From: an uncultured Bacilli bacterium
Lineage (GTDB): Bacteria > Bacillota_I > Bacilli_A > RF39 > UBA660
Assembly: GCA_934162195.1 (NCBI GenBank)
Contig: CAKPHO010000007.1
Location: 1-60,660 of the forward strand
DNA length: 60,660 bases
Direction: 5' to 3'
The notes beneath the pieces are model-generated. The model ran no database searches. It was given only the letters and a program-made list of their open reading frames with translations, and had not been told where the DNA came from. This document shows, one piece after another, positions 22,022-31,198 of the stretch (positions are counted from its first letter, which is position 1; every line of letters starts with the position of its first letter). Both the position numbers and the translations under genes were made by a program.

Positions 22022-24131
22022 CTTGAACCCCTGTTTCTTTTACTACAACAAAATCAATAGTTTTTGCTTCTTTATTAGCAGCTTTTACTTTAACTTTTAT
22101 AATATCTCCTAGACGATATCCTCGTTTATTATGAGCACCCCTTAATGAAAATGTTTCTTCATCATACACATAGTAATCATCAGTCAAATCATCTAACCTA
22201 ACTAATCCTTCTACTAAATTAGGAAGCTCAACAAACATACCAAAATTAGTAATTGTATTAATCATACCCGTATATTCTTCTTCTATATGATCCATCATAT
22301 ACTCAGCCATCTTCATATCATCAACTTCACGTTCACAATCTGCCGCATTTCTCTCTGTATTTGAAGTATGTTCTCCAATTAGTGTTAATTTTTCGTCTAT
22401 ATAGTTAATTGTGTCACGATCTAACTTATGCTCGAACAAATATTTACGAAGTAAACGATGAACTGTTGTATCCGGATATCTTCTTATAGGTGATGTAAAA
22501 TGTGTATAACATTTACTGCCAAGGCCAAAGTGACCAATATTATTTTTATCATAAACAGCTTTCTGCATACATCGTAATAACATACAAGAAAGGATATGGA
22601 ATTCTTTTTTATCTTTTAGTTGTTCAAGAATATCTTGAAGCACAAATGGGGTAATTTGTTTTACTTTAACATTTACTTTATATCCCAAAACGCTAATAAA
22701 CTTTAAAAAATTATTAATTTTTTCTTCACTAGGCTCCCCATGAATACGATATAGGAATGGAAGTTCCATAAAATAAATGTGACTAGCAACAGTTTCATTA
22801 GCTGCAATCATAAAATCTTCAATTATTTTTTCTCCCGTACCACGTTCTCTTTTTACAATATCAATAGCTTTACCATCATCATTAACAATTATTTTAGCTT
22901 CATCAATATCAAAATCAATATATCCTCGTCTTTCCTTATTTTTTCTTAAAATTTTAGCGAGCTCCGCCATTAATTTTAATTTATCAACATAAAGTTCGTA
23001 ATCAGGATTTACAATATCTTTTTCTAAAATATTATTAACATTTTTATAAGTCATTTGAATTCGCGATCTAATTACACTTTCAAAAATATCATAATCAACA
23101 ACATTACCTTTACCATCTATTTCCATAACACATGACATAGCAAGTCTATCTTCATTTGGATTTAAAGAACAAATTCCATTAGAAAGTTTGCGAGGTAACA
23201 TTGGAATAACTCTATCAGCTAAGTAAACACTAGTACCTCTAAGGTATGCTTCATCATCTAGTTTGGATCCTTCTTTTACGTAATAACTAACATCAGCAAT
23301 ATGAACACCAAGTTTATAATTACCATTTTCTAACTTTTCAATTGATATCGCATCATCAATATCTTTAGTATCATCACCATCGATAGTAAATATTACTTCG
23401 CTACGTAAATCAGTTCTCCCCTTCATCTCTTCTTCACTTACACTATCTGGAATAATATCTAATTCTTTGATAACAGTATCTGGAAAAGTATCAGGTATTT
23501 CATATTTAGCAACAATAGATAAAATATCTACACCGGGATCATTTTTATGCCCTAAAATTCTTATTATTTCACCACAGTAATTATTATCTTTTAATTTCTT
23601 AGTAATTTTTACTAAAACTTTATGTCCAGGCATTGCTCCTTTTAAATTATTTTTATCTAACTCTACAGTAATCTTTACTTTATCATCGTCTAAATCAACA
23701 AAAGGTTTCCCAAATTTATCAAAATACACTTCTCCTACCATTTGTTTTAATTTGCGACTAATTATCTTAACAATACGGCCTTCCATCTGTAATCCTTTTT
23801 TAGAAATCACCTCGACAACTACATCATCTCCATGAATAGCATGATTCATATTAGTAGGCGCCACGAAAACATCTTCAGGTCCTTCTATATCTACAAAGCC
23901 ATAACCTTTTTTATTGGCAATCATCTTACCTATTTTTAAATTACTATTGTTAAAAAGTAAAAAGCGATCTTTTTTAGTGCGATATATTTTTAGTTCATCT
24001 TCTAACCTATTTATTTCTTTTATTAATTCCTTCAACTCTTCCACAGTGTTAAATCCAAGCTTATCATTTATTTCATGTATATCTAATGCTTTATCACTAT
24101 TTTTTAATATTTCTAAAATTCGCTCTTCCAT
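22008..24131 (-). CDS. rnr: Ribonuclease R
   Basis: The 707-residue 3'–5' exoribonuclease cooperates with tmRNA–SmpB. Domains in order: winged helix (1–60), cold-shock-type OB folds (about 60–210, IANKKGYGFVDIEGPEDVFV), the catalytic RNB domain (about 245–570, DGDDTKDIDDAISIEKL, the HIADVSYYV motif and THFTSPIRRYPDT), and the C-terminal S1 domain (EEYTGMINTITNFGMFVELP). The Lys-rich tail seen in enterobacterial RNase R is absent, as is usual in Firmicutes. TATAAT lies about 20 bases upstream of the start. Confidence 0.96.
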   Translation of the reverse strand: MEERILEILKNSDKALDIHEINDKLGFNTVEELKELIKEINRLEDELKIYRTKKDRFLLFNNSNLKIGKMIANKKGYGFVDIEGPEDVFVAPTNMNHAIHGDDVVVEVISKKGLQMEGRIVKIISRKLKQMVGEVYFDKFGKPFVDLDDDKVKITVELDKNNLKGAMPGHKVLVKITKKLKDNNYCGEIIRILGHKNDPGVDILSIVAKYEIPDTFPDTVIKELDIIPDSVSEEEMKGRTDLRSEVIFTIDGDDTKDIDDAISIEKLENGNYKLGVHIADVSYYVKEGSKLDDEAYLRGTSVYLADRVIPMLPRKLSNGICSLNPNEDRLAMSCVMEIDGKGNVVDYDIFESVIRSRIQMTYKNVNNILEKDIVNPDYELYVDKLKLMAELAKILRKNKERRGYIDFDIDEAKIIVNDDGKAIDIVKRERGTGEKIIEDFMIAANETVASHIYFMELPFLYRIHGEPSEEKINNFLKFISVLGYKVNVKVKQITPFVLQDILEQLKDKKEFHILSCMLLRCMQKAVYDKNNIGHFGLGSKCYTHFTSPIRRYPDTTVHRLLRKYLFEHKLDRDTINYIDEKLTLIGEHTSNTERNAADCEREVDDMKMAEYMMDHIEEEYTGMINTITNFGMFVELPNLVEGLVRLDDLTDDYYVYDEETFSLRGAHNKRGYRLGDIIKVKVKAANKEAKTIDFVVVKETGVQDGDK

Positions 24132-24242
24132 CTATTCCACCTCTATTTTTATTATAGATGATTTAATATTAAAAATATAGTATTTTCAAATAAACTTTAC
24201 AAAAATTAACACTTATTATTTATTTTTGTTTAAAATGTTGTT

Positions 24243-24269
24243 ATAATAAGTTTAGAAATAAGATTGGAG
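24243..24269 (+). promoter_or_regulatory. -10 element and ribosome site of the Gly-rich pilin-like gene
   Basis: TATAAT (24243–24248) is followed by TTGGAG (24264–24269) and an ATG at 24276. No good -35 is visible. Confidence 0.55.
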
Positions 24270-24275
24270 CGTTAT

Positions 24276-24905
24276 ATGAAAAAAAATTTATTAGTCTTTA
24301 GTTTAGTAATATTATCATTACTTACATTAATAATAAGTCCCGCAGTTATTAATGCGAGCAATAATAAACCATCAGAAAGTGATTTTGTTGGAAATCTTAC
24401 CTGTGGTGGCAGTGCAGTTCAAGATGGTAATGTAATTAGAGGCATCAGATTTCATGAAAACTTACCTAAATTTACAAATCATTTATATGATATTTTAAAA
24501 ATAGCAACACCTGTTATTATTATCATTACTGGTATGCTAGATGTTTTAAAAGCTGTATCTGCTCAAAAAGAAGATGAAATGAAAAAAGCACAAAAGAAAT
24601 TTCTTAATCGATTATTAGCAGGAGTCGTAGTATTTCTTGTATTTGTAATTGTTGAAACAATTGTTGCTTTTGTTTTACCAAGTAGTGGTTCTAGTGAAGA
24701 AACTAATTTCCATAATGCTATGAACTGTGTTAAATGTTTCTTAAATGACTATAAAGCTTGTCAAAAAGTAGGAACAGTTTCAACAAGTAGCGCTGGCAAC
24801 AATAATAGCAACAAACCACAGAACAATAATAATTCCAACGGTGGATCAACAACGCATGAATCATCAAGCGGTACAACTCACGGCGGTGGCGGAGGAAATT
24901 TCTAA
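24276..24905 (+). CDS. T4SS-pilin-like protein with Asn/Ser/Gly tail
   Basis: The 209-residue product has a signal peptide (MKKNLLVFSLVILSLLTLII), then the two-helix pilin core LKIATPVIIIITGMLDVLKA ... SAQKEDEMKKAQKKFLNRLL ... VVFLVFVIVETIVAFVLP. The core matches the tandem pilins at 38083–38801 nearly position for position (VGMLD/GMLD-x-KAV-AQKEDE-KK-Q-x-F-x-RLL). A CVKCFLNDYKAC segment and a ~45-residue Asn/Ser/Gly/His tail ending in five glycines follow. It stands alone on the plus strand, divergent from rnr, about 14 kb from the tandem pair. The ATG at 24276 follows TTGGAG at good distance. It is probably an alternative or minor pilin of the secretion apparatus. Confidence 0.78.
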   Translation: MKKNLLVFSLVILSLLTLIISPAVINASNNKPSESDFVGNLTCGGSAVQDGNVIRGIRFHENLPKFTNHLYDILKIATPVIIIITGMLDVLKAVSAQKEDEMKKAQKKFLNRLLAGVVVFLVFVIVETIVAFVLPSSGSSEETNFHNAMNCVKCFLNDYKACQKVGTVSTSSAGNNNSNKPQNNNNSNGGSTTHESSSGTTHGGGGGNF

Positions 24906-24907
24906 TA

Positions 24908-24946
24908 ACAAAAAACTGATCTAACAAAATTAAATCAGTTTTTTTA
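24908..24946. terminator. Bidirectional terminator
   Basis: aaactgat (24913–24920) pairs with atcagttt (24934–24941), with A/T runs on both sides. It serves the pilin-like gene and the convergent YjdF-like gene. Confidence 0.82.
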
Positions 24947-25529
24947 TGAACTCTTTTATAACTAAATTTTTCTTTTTTATACACTCATATAAATAACTAA
25001 GTGAAAACAAAATACTCCCAAGTAAAGCACAAATTATATCTTTCATGGTATCTGTAACACCAGTCGCTAAAACTCTTTGGGCATCACCACCTAGAAGATT
25101 ATCAGCTGTAAATTCAAATATTTCCCATAAACCAGCTACCATCAAAGTTATAGATATAATAAATATAATATTAAATGTTTTATCTTTTTCATCATACTTA
25201 TTAAATAAAACTAATAATAGAATTGCTAAAAATGATGTTAAAATACCAGAAATATAGTGCATAAAAGAATCATACCAATATATAATTCCATAAAAATGTA
25301 AAATACTTCCTAATAGTTGAGCAAATAAAATAAATATCAAAAATATCAACTCAATTAAATCATTTATTTTAGGACTAGCTTTTCTAAGTATTTTAGGAAT
25401 AAAAACAATTAGATATAAAGATAAACAAACAAGAATATTAGAATTATACTTACCCAACAAAGTTAATCCAATACATCCTGTATTAATAATTAGCATTGAT
25501 AATATAATAATATTATTTATTTTCTTCAC
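24930..25529 (-). CDS. YjdF/DUF2238-like membrane protein
   Basis: This 199-residue protein has about six membrane helices. It carries the pattern of DUF2238 (E. coli YjdF): YDSFMHYISGILTSFLA, then VAGLWEIFEFTADNLLGG, then TGVTDTMKDIICALLGS, with conserved Asp, His, Glu and Asp residues in and near the membrane. The family has no established function. Its start overlaps the end of rmuC by 17 bases, so the two are probably cotranscribed. Confidence 0.75.
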   Translation of the reverse strand: MKKINNIIILSMLIINTGCIGLTLLGKYNSNILVCLSLYLIVFIPKILRKASPKINDLIELIFLIFILFAQLLGSILHFYGIIYWYDSFMHYISGILTSFLAILLLVLFNKYDEKDKTFNIIFIISITLMVAGLWEIFEFTADNLLGGDAQRVLATGVTDTMKDIICALLGSILFSLSYLYECIKKKNLVIKEFIKKLI

Positions 25530-26589
25530 TGTGAGTAAGTTCCCCCATTTCTACTTGATTTATACTATTAAATCTTTTTGTTATTTTATCTGTTGTAGTA
25601 TGAATATCTTTTACATCTTTAGAAACAGTTTCGATACTACGATATAACTTATCCCATCTATCTTTATATCTTTTAAATTCTTCATCAAGTAATCTTAATT
25701 CTTGATGTATAACTTTAGTATATTTATCCCTCTCTATATTCTTTATAATTATTTGTAACGTTGTTAATGTGCTAATTAAAGTAGTTGGAGATGTAATCCA
25801 TACTCTTTTTTTATAAGCATAGTCAATTAAATCTTGATGGTAAGCATTAATTTCTGCAAATATTGCTTCAGCTGGTAAAAACATAATTGCTTGATCTGTC
25901 GTAATACCCGGAATAATATATTTACTAGCTATAGCATCAATATGTTTCTTCATATCACTTTTAAATAATTTTTCCGCACTAGATCTAACTCCAACATCAT
26001 TATTTTTATCCACCATAATTTGATAATTTTCAAGTGGAAATTTTGAATCAATAGCAATAACCCCTAATGGTTCTGGTGCAAATAGTACACAATCTGCTAT
26101 TACACCATTATCAAAAGTGTGTTGAAGCTCATAAACCTTTTTATTATTTTCCCCAAATACACTACTCAAAATGTGTTTAAGATTTACTTCTCCAAAAATT
26201 CCTCTAGTTTTTTTGTCAGTTAATACTCCCTGAAGAGAAACTATATCACTGGATAGTGTATCTATTTTCTTCTGGGCTTCATCTATCTTGCTAAGACGTT
26301 CTAATACAGAAGTAAATGTTTTATTAGTTTTTTCAAAGTTTTCATCAAGTCTTTCATTAACACGATCATTAATTAATCTAAGCTTATGTTCTATTCCTTC
26401 GCTTAATTTAGTAAAATCATCATTCATATCGCGATTTATACTACTTTTAAACTCCCCCATCTCCTTAATGACGTTAGTCTCTAGCTTACCTAATCTCTCC
26501 GTTATATTAGACTCATTAATATTTTTCATAAGAGAAATAACTCCAATTATTATTAAAATTATCAACATTCCTATAATTATATATTCCAT
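25513..26589 (-). CDS. rmuC: RmuC-family DNA recombination protein
   Basis: RmuC proteins are putative nucleases that limit inversions at repeats. The 358-residue product has an N-terminal membrane helix, a coiled coil (about 35–130) and the RmuC core: KTRGIFGEVNLKHILSSVFG, DCVLFAPEPLGVIAIDSKFP, LENYQIM, and ADQAIMFLPAEA-type (TTDQAIMFLPAEAIFAEIN). ATG at 26589 follows GGTGATAAG; the ATG at 26601 lies before that site. Confidence 0.9.
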   Translation of the reverse strand: MEYIIIGMLIILIIIGVISLMKNINESNITERLGKLETNVIKEMGEFKSSINRDMNDDFTKLSEGIEHKLRLINDRVNERLDENFEKTNKTFTSVLERLSKIDEAQKKIDTLSSDIVSLQGVLTDKKTRGIFGEVNLKHILSSVFGENNKKVYELQHTFDNGVIADCVLFAPEPLGVIAIDSKFPLENYQIMVDKNNDVGVRSSAEKLFKSDMKKHIDAIASKYIIPGITTDQAIMFLPAEAIFAEINAYHQDLIDYAYKKRVWITSPTTLISTLTTLQIIIKNIERDKYTKVIHQELRLLDEEFKRYKDRWDKLYRSIETVSKDVKDIHTTTDKITKRFNSINQVEMGELTHSEENK

Positions 26590-26653
26590 TCTTATCACCA
26601 TATTAATTATAGTATATTTGAAAGAAAAAGAAAATAAGATATATCAAAATATC

Positions 26654-26944
26654 TTATTTATTTAAAATCCAAGCTTCATAACCACCGTTTATATTAACCA
26701 ATTTGTAACCCTGTTTTCCTAGTAATTCACACAATTTCAAACTTTTTTTACCCTTTTGACAATATACATAATAAACTAAATTTTTATCTAAATATAGATT
26801 TGGACTAATTAACAACTTGTTAAATTCTATGTTTTTAGCACTTTCTATATGACTATTATTATAACTTTCAATACCTCTTAAATCAATAATATTAACTCTA
26901 TCACATACTTTTTTTAAATCAACAACAGAAATATTATTAATCAT
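26654..26944 (-). CDS. Rhodanese-domain protein
   Basis: The single rhodanese domain of 96 residues shows INNISVVDLKKV, IIDLRGIESYNNSHIESAKN and the active-site loop YCQKGKKS with the catalytic cysteine, ending GGYEAWILNK. Such proteins transfer sulfane sulphur or act in redox signalling; the substrate is not known. A TATACT element lies about 15 bases before the ATG. It lies between the fused pilin gene and rmuC. Confidence 0.88.
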   Translation of the reverse strand: MINNISVVDLKKVCDRVNIIDLRGIESYNNSHIESAKNIEFNKLLISPNLYLDKNLVYYVYCQKGKKSLKLCELLGKQGYKLVNINGGYEAWILNK

Positions 26945-26972
26945 CTAATCACCTATTACAGTATATGAAAAT

Positions 26973-26999
26973 AAAAAGAAAAAGTAACATAAGTTACTT
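26973..26999 (-). terminator. Terminator of the fused pilin gene
   Basis: AAGTAAC–TTAT–GTTACTT stem on the minus strand, followed by TTTC and a further T-rich run. Confidence 0.75.
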
Positions 27000-28226
27000 C
27001 AACGCTCCAAAACAATCATCTGTCGAACCATATAAATTAATTAAATGTAATATCAATTCTACAATCATTGGTAGTAAGAATAATATTATTACTGCTACTA
27101 CTCTTTTTATAAATGATTGTCCTGCTTTTTTCATTGCGTCTGGTTCCCCTGATCCAGCTGCTTTTATAAAGTCTATTGTTCCTAGTACTATTACTAATAT
27201 TAGTGCTATATATTTCACAAAATTTAGTGATATTCTTATCCACTTTTGAACTTCCTTTGGAACTACTTCACATCCAGTTACCTCTGTACCTGGATTATAA
27301 TTGTCATCTTCTTTATTTGATGAAGAATTATCCATTTCTTGATATTGATCACCTATACTATTATCTATTGCCTCTTGCTTATCAGTGGTAAAATAATAAT
27401 TTTGTGTCCCTGCCATTGATGAAGCATCATAATAAATGTATATTGTTTCCGGACAAGCAAAGCGGTTATGCTCCAACATAGCAAAGTTTTGTTCAAATAT
27501 TTTTGATGACTGTTCTTCTGTTATATAGAATGTATAGCTAGCACCCTCGGAAAAATACAAAGAACTTGTACCAGAAATAATTTGCGCACAACTTTCGTTA
27601 TAATTATCTATTTTTAAACAATATTCTTTTTTACCATTGTTATAAAGCTTAAAGGTTACAGTAGGATTAAACTTAATAGAATCTATTTTTGTTACATTTC
27701 TAGTGCAAGAATCATTAACTTTTACAACTTTATCTTCATTTTGTGAGCCATTTTCAATAATAGGATCTTTTCCTTTTGTAACATACATATATCCACCACT
27801 TTCAGATCTATTTCCATAATCTTCGTTGTGTAATGTATAAGAAATCTGTTGTGAAAGATCTAAAGTTAATGTTGGACAAGAATACTTTCCACCTGCTGTA
27901 GCTTTCTTTGCATAATCTTTAGTGTCAATGCCAATAGTTACACTTCCATAAGTTTCTTTTTCATTTAAATATATATATGAACCAAATTTCATTTCATGAC
28001 CAGCATTATCAAATTTAGCAGTACTTTCATCATATACCGTAACAGTAAGTGGAAAGTTAACTTCATCCTGATGTGTTTTAAAAATCCACCAACCGCTATC
28101 AGATTCTGGTATTATCATAACATCATATTCACACTTAAATAAAGCTGTTTTTTCTTCGGCTGAAACAAAAACAGGAATAAATAAAACTATAAATAATAGC
28201 AATAAAAATGTATTTCTTTTTTTCAT
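26994..28226 (-). CDS. Secreted ectodomain fused to C-terminal T4SS-pilin-like membrane domain
   Basis: The start is the ATG at 28226, ten bases after GGAGG; an in-frame ATG 30 bases upstream lacks such a site. The 410-residue protein has a signal peptide (MKKRNTFLLLLFIVLFIPVF), a ~300-residue ectodomain with six or more cysteines, an acidic Ser/Asn linker, and a C-terminal membrane part: FVKYIALILVIVLGTIDFIK ... EPDAMKKAGQSFIKRVVAVI ... ILFLLPMIVELILHLINL. That part has the pattern of the short pilins (hydrophobic–G-x-x-DF-KA–KKA-x-x-F-x-KR–hydrophobic). It is the intact paralogue of 1–1043. It follows the VirD4 gene but has its own extended -10. Confidence 0.8.
   Translation of the reverse strand: MKKRNTFLLLLFIVLFIPVFVSAEEKTALFKCEYDVMIIPESDSGWWIFKTHQDEVNFPLTVTVYDESTAKFDNAGHEMKFGSYIYLNEKETYGSVTIGIDTKDYAKKATAGGKYSCPTLTLDLSQQISYTLHNEDYGNRSESGGYMYVTKGKDPIIENGSQNEDKVVKVNDSCTRNVTKIDSIKFNPTVTFKLYNNGKKEYCLKIDNYNESCAQIISGTSSLYFSEGASYTFYITEEQSSKIFEQNFAMLEHNRFACPETIYIYYDASSMAGTQNYYFTTDKQEAIDNSIGDQYQEMDNSSSNKEDDNYNPGTEVTGCEVVPKEVQKWIRISLNFVKYIALILVIVLGTIDFIKAAGSGEPDAMKKAGQSFIKRVVAVIILFLLPMIVELILHLINLYGSTDDCFGALK
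27166..27294. repeat. Near-identical repeat, copy 2 (copy 1 at 1–129)
   Basis: It matches bases 1–129 with one difference. It lies inside the fused pilin gene and covers the junction of linker and first pilin helix. Confidence 0.9.
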
Positions 28227-28271
28227 TTGTACCTCCAGTAATAACTTACTATTCATATATTTTACATTTTA

Positions 28272-28280
28272 ATTATAACA
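28272..28280 (-). promoter_or_regulatory. Extended -10 promoter of the fused pilin gene
   Basis: On the minus strand TGTTATAAT (TG-n-TATAAT; TATAAT at 28277–28272) lies just after the coupling-protein terminator. No convincing -35 is present. Confidence 0.55.
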
Positions 28281-28290
28281 TACAAACAAC

Positions 28291-28315
28291 AAAAAAAGAT
28301 GAATTTTATTCATCT
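28291..28315 (-). terminator. Terminator at end of the T4SS operon
   Basis: agatgaat (28297–28304) pairs with attcatct (28308–28315), followed on the minus strand by seven T. It overlaps the stop codon of the coupling protein. Confidence 0.88.
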
Positions 28316-30483
28316 TCATTAAAAAAGTCATCGAAAAATTGATCATCTGTTATATTCTTATTATTCTCATACTGAATATTATTTTCAACTTTTGAATTAT
28401 TTTCTTCTAACACTTCACTAGCTGATGGAACAGAAACTTTAGGATTAACTTCAGGTTGAATGCTAACTTGAGGTTTTTCTTCAATTTCAGGAAGTTTTGG
28501 TTCATTTGAAACTTCAGGTTTTGATGGTTCTTCAACAACTGGAGCTGATTTTTCAACTTGAGAATTTTCTTTAGCTTTCTCAGCTTCTTTTTCAAGTCTT
28601 TCTTCTTCTTCTAATTCTGCTATTTTAGCATCTATTTTTTTAACTAAATCATCAACATTAAATCCACTATTAGAAGAATTAGAATTATTACCACCAAACA
28701 TTGGAGGTACAAAAGGCATTTGATTATCCTCTTTAACACTTCCACCTAACATAGCATTTATTTTTTCTTCTTTCCTTTTTTCAACAAAAGACTTTATGTC
28801 AAATACACTAACAGGTTCTTTTTCCCTATTAGGATATTCAGCTTTTGGATAATCTTTTTCCCATTCGTGATTTTTCATCATTTGCCAGTTTGGAGTTAAC
28901 TTGGTCTTAAATGGCATCATTCTGATACGAATTAATATCATTGTCCATCTAGGTAATCTTTGAAGATCACTAACTGTAACTAATGGTGTAGAAGCAGTCT
29001 TATCTTTTTCTTTTGATTTCACCTCTCCACACATTTTACTAATCTCTTCAAGAGCATTAAGCTCACTACTTATTAAATAAACAATATTTCCACAGTTACC
29101 TTTAATTGTTTCTCCATTTTCTTTACCATATACCTCGTATAATTGTGCGAAGTTTTGAATAATGAAACTAAATCTCATTGCTCGAGAACGCGCTGCTGTA
29201 ACCATTGTTGTAACATCCTTTAGTGGAGGCATATTAGCAAACTCATCTAAAATGAAATTTGTTCGATAAGGAAGTTTTCCACCACATTCTTGGGCTACTC
29301 TAATTAATGTTTCATAGCATTGCTTTAAGAAAATAGTAACTAAAGAATGATATGTCTTCTTTTCATCTTGAACAACTATAAATACAGCTGTTTTTTGACG
29401 ACCAATGTCATCCATATTAAAATCACTATGTGATAACATCTCACTCATATTTTCACGAGAAGCAAATAATTTAATTTTTTGTTTAAAAACTGATAGAATG
29501 CTACCCTTAGTATCACTTGGAGCCATCAATGTAGAAGAAGCATTAACATATGCAGGGCCTGCAGGATCTTTATAGCTAAAATATTCTTTAATATACGTAG
29601 TGCCTGCAATTTTCTCTTCACCAACAGTAGTCATCAAGTTAATACTATTCAAGTTAATTTCTTCTTCTTTAGCATCTTCAAATAATCCAAGAGCTAACCC
29701 TGCAAAATAATCGGCAGAGGTTTTTTCCCAGAAAGGATCTTGATTTTTAGAAGATTCATCATAAAGAATATTTAAAGCTAAATCATCTAGTAACTCACAA
29801 GCTTTATCTTGATTACCACTTTTATACAAATTGTAAGGAAGAGAAAGTGGATTCCAACAATTACCTTGTTGTGGATCGCGGAAGTTCAAAAGAACAATAT
29901 TATAGCCTTTTTCTCTAAGTTCAACTGCATTTTTTTCATAAATTTCACCTTTAGGGTCAGTAATAATCATAGACTCGCCCTTTTTAGCTAATATCTTAAC
30001 CATAGGTTGAACAATCATTTCAGTTTTACCAGAACCCGTAGAACCAATAATTAAATTATGATATTCACCATCATCAACCCAAATTTCTTTACCATTGTTA
30101 ATTAAAGGAATCCCTGCCGCATCACTTTTTAAATCTTTAGCACGAACCATTTTTAGTTCTTTTTTCATTTCTTTATCAGTTGCCCATCTTGAATATCCTT
30201 TTTCTTTTTTAGGATCTGTACTTATACCAATTCCTTTTTCTCTTTCAAAAAACAAAGATGAAACACTCATTATGATAGCAATTAAAACACAAATATAACC
30301 CATAATAGTAGCTAGTAAATAATCTTTACTAAAAGCAGGTAATGGATTTAATCCGTATAAAACACCTTCTTGTGCAAAAGTACCTAAATTTACTACCGCA
30401 ATTGCTACAAAATATAATAAAAATATACTGAAGATAATAAATATTAGAATATCTTTAGCATCAGCTCTAAATTTTAATTTCAT
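28306..30483 (-). CDS. VirD4/TraG-type type IV coupling protein
   Basis: Coupling proteins are hexameric membrane ATPases that deliver substrates to the T4SS channel. The 725-residue protein has two N-terminal membrane helices (about 11–35 and 57–78), Walker A GSTGSGKTEM (147–156), SMIITDPKGEIYE, Walker B NFILDEFANMPPL and TMVTAARSRAMRFSFIIQNF, all as in TraG/VirD4. After about residue 600 comes a Glu/Pro/Val-rich tail ending FFDDFFNEDE, which may select substrates. It is the last gene of the T4SS operon, 13 bases after the lipoprotein gene. No relaxase is in the window, so the substrate could be protein or DNA. Confidence 0.94.
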   Translation of the reverse strand: MKLKFRADAKDILIFIIFSIFLLYFVAIAVVNLGTFAQEGVLYGLNPLPAFSKDYLLATIMGYICVLIAIIMSVSSLFFEREKGIGISTDPKKEKGYSRWATDKEMKKELKMVRAKDLKSDAAGIPLINNGKEIWVDDGEYHNLIIGSTGSGKTEMIVQPMVKILAKKGESMIITDPKGEIYEKNAVELREKGYNIVLLNFRDPQQGNCWNPLSLPYNLYKSGNQDKACELLDDLALNILYDESSKNQDPFWEKTSADYFAGLALGLFEDAKEEEINLNSINLMTTVGEEKIAGTTYIKEYFSYKDPAGPAYVNASSTLMAPSDTKGSILSVFKQKIKLFASRENMSEMLSHSDFNMDDIGRQKTAVFIVVQDEKKTYHSLVTIFLKQCYETLIRVAQECGGKLPYRTNFILDEFANMPPLKDVTTMVTAARSRAMRFSFIIQNFAQLYEVYGKENGETIKGNCGNIVYLISSELNALEEISKMCGEVKSKEKDKTASTPLVTVSDLQRLPRWTMILIRIRMMPFKTKLTPNWQMMKNHEWEKDYPKAEYPNREKEPVSVFDIKSFVEKRKEEKINAMLGGSVKEDNQMPFVPPMFGGNNSNSSNSGFNVDDLVKKIDAKIAELEEEERLEKEAEKAKENSQVEKSAPVVEEPSKPEVSNEPKLPEIEEKPQVSIQPEVNPKVSVPSASEVLEENNSKVENNIQYENNKNITDDQFFDDFFNEDE

Positions 30484-30495
30484 TTTATACTCCTC

Positions 30496-31194
30496 CTAAT
30501 TTCCATTCTTTTTTGTTTTTATAATATATATTATTGATACTATCATTATAGCACATCCTATTATTCCAACAACAATATAAGTTATCAATTTTGAATTATT
30601 AAGTAATTCATTTGATATTTCTTCAATCATTGTTTCATTAGAAAAAATTATTTTTATTGGCTTATTTATATTTACTTGTCCATTAGGATTAATTACCCAT
30701 ATATATTTATTTTTTTCTACTTTATCCGCGTTACTTTCAATCACCTTATGATTAGATGTTATTGTTATTGTATATTTATCCACTTTCATATAACTATAAA
30801 CACCGCATCTAAAAATATCTGATGTTACAAGTTGATAACCTTTTTCAGTTTTTACGAAATTAAATGAATCATAACATTCTCTAATTAAACGAGCACTATT
30901 AAAATCTTCAATACTATACTTATAGGAAAACGATCCAATGTAACCATTATTTGTTTGTTTTCCATTAAAACTATATTTTTTAGAATTTCCATTAATAGAT
31001 AAAGCATTTGATTCATATTGGGCCGAATAATTCATACTTTCGATATTAATTTGATTATTTTCAGATGAATCAAGATTAATATTTATAGACTCATTTAATT
31101 CTGAATCTGTAAAATCCAAATTATAATCAACTGTACAACCAGTAATAAAAAGAGAACCTACCAATATAAAAAATAACAATACTTTTTTTTTCAT
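30496..31194 (-). CDS. Lipoprotein with C-terminal membrane helix
   Basis: The 232-residue protein has a signal peptide with a lipobox (LFITGC, Cys20), a beta-rich extracellular domain beginning TVDYNLDFTDSELNESININ, and a C-terminal membrane helix (about 203–226) with a basic tail. Lipid anchor and helix would hold both ends at the membrane. The domain recalls LppM-type lipoproteins, but this is uncertain. It lies between the SpoIID/CHAP protein (4 bases) and VirD4 (12 bases), so it is a likely structural part of the apparatus, perhaps occupying the place of VirB8. Confidence 0.78.
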   Translation of the reverse strand: MKKKVLLFFILVGSLFITGCTVDYNLDFTDSELNESININLDSSENNQINIESMNYSAQYESNALSINGNSKKYSFNGKQTNNGYIGSFSYKYSIEDFNSARLIRECYDSFNFVKTEKGYQLVTSDIFRCGVYSYMKVDKYTITITSNHKVIESNADKVEKNKYIWVINPNGQVNINKPIKIIFSNETMIEEISNELLNNSKLITYIVVGIIGCAIMIVSIIYIIKTKKNGN

Positions 31195-31198
31195 CTAA

